DNA of 9,765 nt from Spirochaetaceae bacterium (lineage in GTDB: Bacteria; Spirochaetota; Spirochaetia; Treponematales; Breznakiellaceae): NCBI GenBank assembly GCA_031257995.1, contig JAIRNN010000356.1:1-9765 (forward strand), read 5' to 3'. The notes below the pieces were generated by a model. It had not been told where the DNA came from. It made no database searches and saw nothing but the letters and a program-made list of their open reading frames with translations. Position numbers and translations under genes: made by a program. Positions 1 to 5,269 of the stretch are shown here, one piece after another; position 1 is the stretch's first letter, and each line of letters begins with the position of its first letter.

Positions 1-240
1 GTGCTGGACGGGGCGGCGTTTCTCAAAATGCTTACCGGAAGGAACTGGACGAAGGAATACGCGGACGCGGGTTACAAAGCGAAACCGGGCGACTGGCTTG
101 TGGCGGAGTGGTACAACAATCGGACGGGAAAGAAGCATTTCACGCTGGAGTATCCGCAGAAGTGGAACAGCCTGCGGGACAGCGTGACCGTGAGAGAGGG
201 CGTTATACGCAGTTACCGGGTTTACCGTGTGAAGGGGTGA
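1..240 (+). CDS. DUF261-like phage protein, 5' end probably outside the window
   Basis: The frame is open from the first base, so the leading GTG is only a possible start and the gene is probably truncated at its 5' end. The 79 visible residues are soluble and charged. The stretch around residues 26-79 (KPGDWLVAEWYNNRTGKKHF, then SYRVYR near the end) resembles, from memory, the C-terminal part of DUF261 proteins found on Borrelia and Treponema phage-related elements. I see no membrane segment. The biochemical role of DUF261 is not something I can establish. Its position at the head of a run of small membrane proteins suggests the lysis or late region of a phage. It ends in TGA four bases before the next start. 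An unrelated phage protein is the alternative. Confidence 0.5.
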   Translation: MLDGAAFLKMLTGRNWTKEYADAGYKAKPGDWLVAEWYNNRTGKKHFTLEYPQKWNSLRDSVTVREGVIRSYRVYRVKG

Positions 241-244
241 TTGT

Positions 245-427
245 ATGGCAAAAAGGAAAATGACTCGCGGTTACTGGCTTGTTTTTGCGTATGGCATTTT
301 GTCCTGTTTTCCATACCTTGTTATCACGTTTGTATTGGGTTTCATTGACATGATAATGGATACCCGCCTTGAGAGCAGAGTGGAAAGGGCCAATTACAGG
401 ATATGGCTCTTTTTGAGAAAGCTGTAA
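245..427 (+). CDS. small membrane protein
   Basis: This 60-residue protein has a basic N-terminus (AKRKMTR), one long hydrophobic stretch at about residues 10-37 and a basic C-terminal tail. It is therefore a probable single-pass or hairpin inner-membrane protein. The ATG at 245 is preceded by GAAGGGG at about 232-238, a reasonable ribosome binding site that lies inside the end of the previous gene. It starts 4 bases after the preceding stop and is followed 12 bases later by the next gene, so it is part of one transcriptional unit. I do not recognise the family. In this context it could be an accessory lysis protein. Confidence 0.5.
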   Translation: MAKRKMTRGYWLVFAYGILSCFPYLVITFVLGFIDMIMDTRLESRVERANYRIWLFLRKL

Positions 428-439
428 GGAGAAAACATT

Positions 440-727
440 ATGGGAAAGGGATTGAAGAAACTTTTTGTGTCGCAGCCTATGAAGGGCCTGACGGACGCGC
501 AGATTAAAGCGGATACGCTGTTACTCATAATTTTCGGGTTTCTCACCCTGCTTTTTTGCGCGGTTACTGTTTTGTGCGTGTACGCGCTTTGTACCGCCGC
601 GTTCGAAAACAAAGGGGAGTATTTCTTTTTCATGCTTCTTGCGGCTTCACAGGGATATACCGGTTATCAGGTTTACGGGCTGTTTGCGGAGGAAGTGCGA
701 AACCATCTGAAGAGGGGGAGTAAGTGA
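440..727 (+). CDS. holin-like small membrane protein
   Basis: This 95-residue protein has two hydrophobic segments, about residues 27-55 and 61-82, separated by a short charged turn (ENKGE), and a basic C-terminus (NHLKRGSK). Size and topology fit a two-segment holin, which would permeabilise the inner membrane at phage lysis; this is inference from shape and context only. AAGGAG at 426-431 sits 8 bases before the ATG, a strong ribosome binding site overlapping the upstream stop. The N-terminus (KKLFVSQPMKGLTD) unexpectedly resembles the start of soluble DUF4406-type phage proteins, as I remember them. Its TGA stop (725-727) overlaps the start of the next frame. Confidence 0.5.
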   Translation: MGKGLKKLFVSQPMKGLTDAQIKADTLLLIIFGFLTLLFCAVTVLCVYALCTAAFENKGEYFFFMLLAASQGYTGYQVYGLFAEEVRNHLKRGSK

Positions 728-1068
728 ATGCGCGTTATATGGCGATCCCTGTCCGTCTGTTTGTTATTCTCATTGTCCTTGCCGCTCTACTCACAGCAGG
801 GAACGTTGGACAGTATCTATACTTCACTGGACGAATTAGAACGGACGCTGCTCGATATACAGAGCGAGAACGAGAGCTTGAAGAGCGGCATGGAGACCTT
901 GAGAGAGAACTTGACGGAGAGCGAGGCCGCCAACAGGAGGCTCTCGGCATTGTCAGCGGAATTGAGGACTCTCTCGGAAGAACAGGGACAAGCGTTCGCG
1001 AGGCAGTCGAGATTGTTAGAAGGCTCAGAGAAGAGCTTAAGACGCTGGAGGTTTGCCTCAATCATTGA
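724..1068 (+). CDS. putative signal-anchored coiled-coil protein, possible inner-membrane spanin, overlapping the next gene
   Basis: Read from GTG 724, this 114-residue frame has an N-terminal hydrophobic anchor (about residues 8-32, PVRLFVILIVLAALLTAG), then a highly charged Glu/Arg-rich helix (about 40-85) with heptad character and a second helical region to the C-terminus. That is the architecture of Rz-type i-spanins. It shares 341 bases with the frame starting at 728, in the +1 relation seen for Rz/Rz1 pairs. AGGGGG at 713-718 could serve as the binding site. Against it, third codon positions are less G/C-biased than in the 728 frame and CGA/AGA codons are common. It may be a shadow with lucky composition, so I hold it as possible rather than certain. 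Confidence 0.42.
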   Translation: MNARYMAIPVRLFVILIVLAALLTAGNVGQYLYFTGRIRTDAARYTERERELEERHGDLERELDGERGRQQEALGIVSGIEDSLGRTGTSVREAVEIVRRLREELKTLEVCLNH

Positions 1069-1117
1069 GGGGGCGGCGGTCATTGTGTTGTTCGCGGTAA
1101 TCATAGGAGGGAAGTAG
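728..1117 (+). CDS. secreted coiled-coil protein with C-terminal membrane segment (phage lysis-type)
   Basis: The 129-residue product has a clear export signal (MRVIWR, hydrophobic SVCLLFSLSLPLYS, likely cleavage before QQ), a long Glu/Leu/Ser-rich coiled coil at about residues 27-95, and a C-terminal membrane helix (about 108-127, IIEGAAVIVLFAVIIGG). It would span the periplasm anchored in the inner membrane. I recall similarly built proteins in Treponema prophages. ATG 728 lies 7 bases after AGGGGGAG (713-720), the better-placed start of the two overlapping frames, and codon usage is G/C-biased at third positions as in neighbours. No convincing lipobox is present, so this is not a classic Rz1 lipoprotein. 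It ends with TAG. Confidence 0.62.
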   Translation: MRVIWRSLSVCLLFSLSLPLYSQQGTLDSIYTSLDELERTLLDIQSENESLKSGMETLRENLTESEAANRRLSALSAELRTLSEEQGQAFARQSRLLEGSEKSLRRWRFASIIEGAAVIVLFAVIIGGK

Positions 1118-1119
1118 CG

Positions 1120-1209
1120 GTGTTTCAGAACAGGTTTGACGCGGGGGAACTGAACAAGTGGCGCATGGGGCTGGCGGATGACCCGGCGTACCAGCGGGGG
1201 AAGTGGTGA
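1120..1209 (+). CDS. mini-gene, 29 aa
   Basis: A GTG at 1120 opens a 29-codon frame (MFQNRFDAGELNKWRMGLAD, then DPAYQRGKW) ending with TGA at 1207. It is preceded by AGGAGGGA at 1105-1112, the strongest ribosome binding site in this region, at ideal spacing. The composition is protein-like, rich in charged and aromatic residues with no low-complexity bias. The function is unknown. It lies directly between the coiled-coil gene and another mini-gene, with which its stop overlaps. Confidence 0.5.
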   Translation: MFQNRFDAGELNKWRMGLADDPAYQRGKW

Positions 1210-1310
1210 TAAGAGGCCATTTTGATACGCGCCTTGAGGACGGGACAATCAGGTGTGGATGGAATGCTGCTGCCGATGACGTAAATTCTGATGATTGGGT
1301 GGAGGCATAA
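1206..1310 (+). CDS. mini-gene, 34 aa
   Basis: GTG 1206 overlaps the TGA of the preceding mini-gene in a GTGA arrangement typical of translational coupling; GTG 1203 is an alternative start one codon upstream. The product begins VIRGHFDTRLEDGTIRCGWN, is acidic overall (DDVNSDDWVEA at the end) and has no membrane segment. GGGGGAAG (1196-1203) just upstream is a plausible binding site. I do not recognise a family, though mini-genes like this occur beside appendage genes in phage. Confidence 0.42.
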   Translation: MIRGHFDTRLEDGTIRCGWNAAADDVNSDDWVEA

Positions 1311-1332
1311 GACGAACACGGTTTTTACAAAC

Positions 1333-1358
1333 AGGGTTAAACCCTAAATTTTTATTTT
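1333..1358 (+). terminator. weak hairpin plus T-rich run before the appendage genes
   Basis: AGGGT (1333-1337), loop TAA, ACCCT (1341-1345) forms a 5-bp stem followed by a T-rich tract (AAATTTTTATTTT). The stem is short, so this is at best a weak or partial terminator separating the lysis-type genes from the appendage operon. The gap 1311-1373 otherwise holds only the ribosome binding site of the next gene. Confidence 0.3.
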
Positions 1359-1373
1359 AGAGGAGAGTATATT

Positions 1374-2123
1374 ATGGCACAGCAAACAGATTTAGACCAG
1401 TCTCTGAACGAGATTGTGTCAGGGGAGACACCGGCGCCGTTTGATATTTTTAGCCGGGTAACCATCCTTGAGGAAGAAGCCGGGGATAGCGTCCGCAAAG
1501 ATTTTGCGGACGATACGGGCGGCAACGTCGTGGGCGCGGTGAGCCTTGAGCATATCGGGCAGACAACCCGGTATATGTCAAGCAAAACCGTTCTGTCGGT
1601 ACACGAGGACGCGCCCCAGCACGTGGAGACCCCGATACCAACGGCAACGCCGCAAGATGACGGGTTTATGACCGCCGAGCAAGCCGCCCTGCTGGAACAG
1701 CACGACGGGGACATCGAGACGCTGAAATCGGCTGTCGGGAAATGGATCGGGCGGGACTTCGCGACAAAGGCCGCGCTGGACGCTTGGGTGGCGCAAGGCA
1801 TACCGGCTGCGGTGGCGGCGGGGGATTTTACCGATGTAACCGATGACGAATCGCGCGAAGGCCACCACACAAGGTACGCCTGTGTGATCACGGAAGGCGA
1901 AAAAGCGTTCGCGTACCGGTTCGTTGTGACGGTAGACCCGATAGCCGTTATCGGCAACGGGACAAAAGGTGTCGGCAAAGGCGTTGCCGACACTGCGGCA
2001 AACGCGGGGAAAATAGTGGCCGGAGAAGACGGCGTAATGTATGTGGCGCAGTTTGCGGAACTGGTCTTGCAGGTCGGGGACGTGAGCGGTGTTCTCGATG
2101 AGATTAACGGGGAGGCGGCGTAA
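1374..2123 (+). CDS. phage tail-fibre/appendage-type structural protein
   Basis: This is a 249-residue protein with no signal peptide or membrane helix. The ATG has AGAGGAG (1359-1365) 8 bases upstream. The middle part (about residues 97-121, DGFMTAEQAALLEQHDGDIE) matches the phage appendage pattern in which an 'xGFMSxxDKxxL'-like helix precedes the tip domain. Residues 151-185 (DFTDVTDDESREGHHTRY) look like the small beta domain often repeated in such proteins. It overlaps the next gene by one base (TAATG), so the two are co-translated. A structural role at the virion tip, upstream of the DGR-diversified protein, is inferred from composition and position; the precise component cannot be named. 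Confidence 0.6.
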   Translation: MAQQTDLDQSLNEIVSGETPAPFDIFSRVTILEEEAGDSVRKDFADDTGGNVVGAVSLEHIGQTTRYMSSKTVLSVHEDAPQHVETPIPTATPQDDGFMTAEQAALLEQHDGDIETLKSAVGKWIGRDFATKAALDAWVAQGIPAAVAAGDFTDVTDDESREGHHTRYACVITEGEKAFAYRFVVTVDPIAVIGNGTKGVGKGVADTAANAGKIVAGEDGVMYVAQFAELVLQVGDVSGVLDEINGEAA

Positions 2124-3613
2124 TGAGTATCGCGACAAAACTTGATTATTTGAACGAAACGAAAGCCCTGATCAAAACAGCGATACAGGGTAAAGGGGTC
2201 ACGGTGCCGGACGGGGCGACATTCCGGTCGTATGCCGGGAAAATCAGCGGGATAGTCGGCGTTGCGGTCGAGGTGTGGAACGTGACCAATTCGCCGATGA
2301 CAAACCCCGGAACCGGTATCGGCGGCATAAGCTGGAAAGACCCGGTCGGGGTACAGTTTGACCACATCGGGATTTACGAAAACGGCGCGGAGACGGCTCA
2401 AGTCACAACCGGAACCGGGAGATGGGAGCCTCCCGAAGGAGAACACCAGTTCACGATAAAAGTAGTGTTCGAGGACGGGCGGACAAGTGTCGGCTACCAG
2501 TTGCCGCAGACGACCTACTACAACAGGTACGACGCGGTACTTGCGAGCGCGACCGTTCCGCTTGCCGGCCCGCTGACAGTGACGCTGCTGTTTGACAACT
2601 ACGTACACGCGGCAAGCGCGGCGGGGATAACAATAGGCGGCATAGCGGACGGGGTACAGTTGCTTGACCAGCCCGACAGCCGCACTATCCGGCTTTCGCT
2701 TTCGAGCAAGATATTTGTGTCAGGGGAAAGCTACACCATAAATTACAACGCCGCCGAGGGGGATATCGAACTGTCGGACGGGAGCCCCCTTCCTTCCATA
2801 AGCCTGTTTCCGGTCAGCAATAATTCGTCTTACAGCCCTGCCTCGTTTGTGAGCGCGGAAATACCGGCTAACCAGCCGTCAACCCTCGTGCTGGTGATGA
2901 GCCGCGAAATCAGCATAGCAAGCGCGGGAGGGTTTACGCTGTCGAACACCTCGGCGCAAATCCGCTCGGTGGTTTCGGAGGGAGCGACCATCGAATTTGA
3001 ACTGACGGAACCCGTGGACGCGCCGGCCGTGGAAAGCGATATAAAGCTCAGTTTTTCCGGCGGCGGGGCTGCTGATGATTTTGGTTTCGCGGTACCCGCG
3101 TTTTCAAACGGGGAAGTGGACAACTACTCGACAAACCAAGCCCTCACCGCGCAGAGCGCGGAGGTTCCGGCAAGCGATCCGAAACTGCTGATAGTGGTAA
3201 TGACCGGGGCGGTACAGATGACCGGCGGAGCCGGATTTTCCGTTACGGGAACCCAGCCGTTTGACCTTTCGGAATGCCCGTACCTAACAAGTGACGGCAC
3301 GATTAAGTTTGTGCTGCCGGTTGAGGTGAACGCCACAAGCGCGCTCGCCGTGGAGTATGACGGAAGCGGGACGCTCAAGTCGGCTGGCGGGGACACGGTA
3401 CACGCCTTTACCAAAAACGTGACAAACAACAGTACCAGCGTCAGCATAATACCGGGCGGTTCGGAGCCCCGGAATTTGGGGATAGTCGTGCTTGGACGCA
3501 ACCCCGCGACCGCGGCGGAAGTCACGCAAGTTTTTACGTCGGTACACAAGACGGTGGCGGCGGGGCTATACAGCAACTTTGTTGAAGGGGACAGCATAAT
3601 TCCGGTGTTGTAG
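2123..3613 (+). CDS. N-terminal part of DGR target: modular phage appendage protein with Ig-like repeats
   Basis: These 496 residues end at an in-frame TAG (3611-3613), and the same frame continues to 4300. Residues 1-44 (IATKLDYLNETKALIKTAIQ, VPDGATFRSYAGKI) match a motif common at the N-terminus of phage baseplate or fibre proteins. Residues 50-130 form a beta-rich domain. Then come three related repeats of about 95 residues (about 138-238, 242-340, 341-436), each opening with an (A/S)A(T/E)(V/I)P segment followed by a hydrophobic strand, an Ig-like organisation. Residues 440-496 form a linker (LGRNPATAAEVTQVFTSVHK) that in related DGR proteins, as I remember them, leads straight into the lectin-like domain. 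The stop therefore falls inside a conserved region. It would hold the binding domain on the virion if read through or repaired. Confidence 0.65.
   Translation: MSIATKLDYLNETKALIKTAIQGKGVTVPDGATFRSYAGKISGIVGVAVEVWNVTNSPMTNPGTGIGGISWKDPVGVQFDHIGIYENGAETAQVTTGTGRWEPPEGEHQFTIKVVFEDGRTSVGYQLPQTTYYNRYDAVLASATVPLAGPLTVTLLFDNYVHAASAAGITIGGIADGVQLLDQPDSRTIRLSLSSKIFVSGESYTINYNAAEGDIELSDGSPLPSISLFPVSNNSSYSPASFVSAEIPANQPSTLVLVMSREISIASAGGFTLSNTSAQIRSVVSEGATIEFELTEPVDAPAVESDIKLSFSGGGAADDFGFAVPAFSNGEVDNYSTNQALTAQSAEVPASDPKLLIVVMTGAVQMTGGAGFSVTGTQPFDLSECPYLTSDGTIKFVLPVEVNATSALAVEYDGSGTLKSAGGDTVHAFTKNVTNNSTSVSIIPGGSEPRNLGIVVLGRNPATAAEVTQVFTSVHKTVAAGLYSNFVEGDSIIPVL
3611..3613 (+). other. in-frame amber codon inside the DGR target gene
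   Basis: TAG occupies codon 497 of the frame that starts at 2123; without it the frame runs uninterrupted to the TAG at 4298-4300, giving 725 residues. Residues flanking it (FVEGDSIIPVL before, SALPFNVTAGYDSGGG after) read as one continuous domain junction. The codon could be a recent nonsense mutation, a site of suppression or readthrough, or a sequencing error. Neighbouring genes (1117, 4300, 5148) use TAG as a normal terminator, which argues against wholesale amber recoding. Confidence 0.8.
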
Positions 3614-3619
3614 TCGGCG

Positions 3620-4300
3620 TTGCCGTTTAACGTAACGGCGGGATACGATTCGGGGGGCGGCATAGCGATGACCAGCAACCCGGAGCTTGCGTCTGAACAC
3701 GGCTATTACATGGAATGGGTCATAGCCGGTAAGAACGCATGGAAAGGGAAGAACGGGAACACCTTCGACCATGTGGCTATGCACTCCCGGAATGTCCTGG
3801 GGTATAGCGGCGAAACGAACGCTGACGGCCACTACATGAACGCAAGCAATGACAACACAACGGGATACCTAAACTGCAAGATGAGGCAGTATTTGCTGAA
3901 CAATATGCTGCCCGCGTTAAAGGCGCTGGGGATACCGTTTGAGGAAAGCTGGATGAAGGCTCCGGCGCGGAAGGTGTCGAAGGGCGGCACCGCAAGCGAT
4001 CCCGGATCGGACGTTATCAGCGACAAGCTGTTTTTACCCACCGAATACGAGATGCTGGGAAGCCACACCTACTCAAACAGCAACGCGGAGGCGGCGGCGG
4101 ATCAGGGGAGGCTTGGTTATTACAACTCCAACGAGAGACGTATCAAGTACAACAAAGATAACGAGGTCCGCATTTATTGGGAGGCGTCACCGTACTCCGG
4201 CAACTCTACTACTTTTTGTTCCATTTCCTCATCCGGGTCTGCCTACTCTAACTATGCGTCCTATGTGAGGGGGATTGCGCCTGCTTTCTGTGTCGCGTAG
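3620..4300 (+). CDS. C-type-lectin-like variable domain of the DGR target protein
   Basis: This is the C-terminal diversified domain, in the same frame as 2123-3613. Features, counted from TTG 3620: GKNGNTFDHVAMHSRNVLGY (about 43-62), LFLPTEYEM (138-146, like the RLPTEAEWE signature of formylglycine-generating-enzyme/C-lectin folds), YWEASPYSGNSTTFC (186-200) and a terminal VRGIAPAF (216-223). The pattern also recalls DUF6273 domains. VR covers about residues 190-222, with variable sites in the SISSSGSAYSNYASY stretch. If translated on its own, ATG 3668 behind GGGGGGCGG is the best start, but that would remove the first strand of the fold. The domain is expected to present a surface-exposed binding face, here probably on a phage tail. 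Confidence 0.75.
   Translation: MPFNVTAGYDSGGGIAMTSNPELASEHGYYMEWVIAGKNAWKGKNGNTFDHVAMHSRNVLGYSGETNADGHYMNASNDNTTGYLNCKMRQYLLNNMLPALKALGIPFEESWMKAPARKVSKGGTASDPGSDVISDKLFLPTEYEMLGSHTYSNSNAEAAADQGRLGYYNSNERRIKYNKDNEVRIYWEASPYSGNSTTFCSISSSGSAYSNYASYVRGIAPAFCVA
4189..4286 (+). repeat. DGR variable repeat (VR)
   Basis: This 98-base repeat lies at the 3' end of the target gene and matches the template at 5172-5269 without gaps. Ten positions differ (4220, 4221, 4226, 4227, 4244, 4247, 4248, 4253, 4262, 4284) and every one corresponds to an adenine in the template: six A to T and four A to C. The first 31 bases are identical to TR. Bases 4263-4283 are also identical, ending in GGGGATTGCGCCTG, the candidate IMH element that fixes homing polarity; the copies diverge after it, as expected of IMH versus IMH*. 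Confidence 0.95.
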
Positions 4301-4317
4301 CGGCACATCTTTCTATC

Positions 4318-4336
4318 CCGCCCCCTTGCGGGGCGG
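4318..4336 (+). other. GC-rich hairpin/cruciform downstream of VR
   Basis: CCGCCCC (4318-4324), loop CTTGC, GGGGCGG (4330-4336) gives a perfect 7-bp GC stem starting 17 bases after the target stop codon and about 31 bases after VR. No T-run follows, so it is a poor terminator. In characterised DGRs (the Bordetella phage BPP-1 type) a hairpin/cruciform just downstream of VR promotes target recognition. Its placement here fits that role, which is inference. Confidence 0.6.
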
Positions 4337-4367
4337 AGGCGAGACGACATCTAAACAGGATACCTGA

Positions 4368-4396
4368 AGGCCGCTATGCGGCCTCGAATTTTTTTT
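4368..4396 (+). terminator. intrinsic terminator after the target gene
   Basis: AGGCCGC (4368-4374), loop TAT, GCGGCCT (4378-4384) forms a 7-bp GC-rich stem, followed after four bases by eight consecutive T (4389-4396). This is a good Rho-independent terminator. It would separate transcription of the abundant virion protein from the DGR machinery. Confidence 0.75.
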
Positions 4397-4407
4397 GAAA
4401 AACCGGG

Positions 4408-4413
4408 TATAAT
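4408..4413 (+). promoter_or_regulatory. -10 consensus hexamer abutting the Avd-like start
   Basis: A perfect TATAAT directly precedes the ATG at 4414. No convincing -35 hexamer lies 16-18 bases upstream, where the terminator tail sits. If used, transcription would begin at about 4420, within the first codons, giving a leaderless or internally started message. A chance match is possible. Confidence 0.35.
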
Positions 4414-5148
4414 ATGTTCGTGTCAAAAGTAAAGGCAAGGAACAGATCGGTCTCAAAGCTGGCAGTGTACCACAACGCGCTGAAGATGAACAGCGACATC
4501 GTGGAATGGCTTTCGCGCGATTTTGGGAGCAAGGAAACAAGCTTTCAAGTCAAAGTGAATAACGGCGTTATAGAGCGGCTCCCCCGTTCAATCGTGAGCG
4601 GCATCGAAACGGTCCTGCGTTTCGACCCGCGCATTAATCCGCAGTCCCTGAACGTGTCTCCGGCGAAAAGAGGTTACCGGATTGAATTTGACGTTTCTGA
4701 GGAGTGCGGCGAGGAAATAACCCGGATCGGAATAAGCAGGAAGTTTTTGCCTGAATACATACGGTTCCGGCAAACGGTCATTATGCGGCTTTTGGCAAGA
4801 CTGCTGACCCTGATAGCAAGGGCAAACTGCATATACCCCTCCAAGATAGAGGATGTAAAAATGCCCCTTGATTATGTCATACGGATTCACTCTTTGGAAC
4901 TGGCCGAAAGAAGGCGGCTGCAGGACAAGGCGCTGGGATGCTGCGAAGCCCTTATCACGGAACTGGAAATATGCGTAAACACCATACCGATTAAACCCTC
5001 CCAAGTTGAGCGGTTTATCGAAATGACCGATTATGAAATCCGGCTGCTCAAAGGATGGAGAAAGTCAACCAACGCCATGGCCAAAAAGATAAAAAAGGCG
5101 GACGAGGAACTCGCGGCGCGGATTGACAAAGACAAAAAGAAAGTGTAG
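4414..5148 (+). CDS. avd: Avd-like DGR accessory protein (four-helix bundle), long form
   Basis: DGR accessory proteins of the Avd type are small basic helical-bundle proteins that bind the reverse transcriptase and template RNA and are needed for retrohoming. Here residues 115-137 form one helix ending in RANCIYP (136-142), residues 162-188 another (AERRRLQDKALGCCEALITE), and 196-217 a third containing EIRLLKGWRKS. These match the 'ANSIYP ... ERRR ... E..LIKGWRKS' pattern I recall from DGR four-helix-bundle proteins. The C-terminus is a Lys-rich tail. At 244 residues it is about twice the length of classic Avd, with an N-terminal extension (about 1-110) containing NSDIVEWLSRDFG and IERLPRSIV. 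No Shine-Dalgarno precedes ATG 4414, so the start is uncertain. Position between target and TR is typical. Confidence 0.75.
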   Translation: MFVSKVKARNRSVSKLAVYHNALKMNSDIVEWLSRDFGSKETSFQVKVNNGVIERLPRSIVSGIETVLRFDPRINPQSLNVSPAKRGYRIEFDVSEECGEEITRIGISRKFLPEYIRFRQTVIMRLLARLLTLIARANCIYPSKIEDVKMPLDYVIRIHSLELAERRRLQDKALGCCEALITELEICVNTIPIKPSQVERFIEMTDYEIRLLKGWRKSTNAMAKKIKKADEELAARIDKDKKKV

Positions 5149-5171
5149 GGTTTCAGGCGGGCATAGTCTGT

Positions 5172-5269
5172 ACCGTACTCCGGCAACTCTACTACTTTTT
5201 GTAACATTAACTCATCCGGGTCTGCCAACAATAACAATGCGTCCAATGTGAGGGGGATTGCGCCTGATT
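5172..5269 (+). repeat. DGR template repeat (TR)
   Basis: This is the template copy, 24 bases after the Avd-like stop and outside any convincing gene. In the frame used by VR it contains seven AAY asparagine codons (at 5203, 5209, 5227, 5230, 5233, 5236, 5245), the codon type that gives maximal amino-acid change under adenine mutagenesis. All ten differences from VR are at TR adenines. Within 5203-5257 nine of eighteen adenines are changed in the current VR. Its transcript would be copied by the RT with errors at A and replace VR in the target. Confidence 0.95.

Noticed and set aside
1352..2608. 418-codon open frame on the minus strand
   Set aside because: It lies antisense to two well-supported appendage genes with good ribosome binding sites; its product is Cys/Ser/Arg/Pro-rich without any recognisable motif, as expected from the complement of biased codons.
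3611..4300. Element-wide amber recoding (TAG read as an amino acid)
   Set aside because: Genes ending at 1117, 4300 and 5148 use TAG in positions where termination makes sense, and no suppressor tRNA is visible here; a single interrupted gene is insufficient evidence.
4318..4336. Hairpin as a transcription terminator
   Set aside because: No T-run follows, and a proper terminator lies 32 bases further on.
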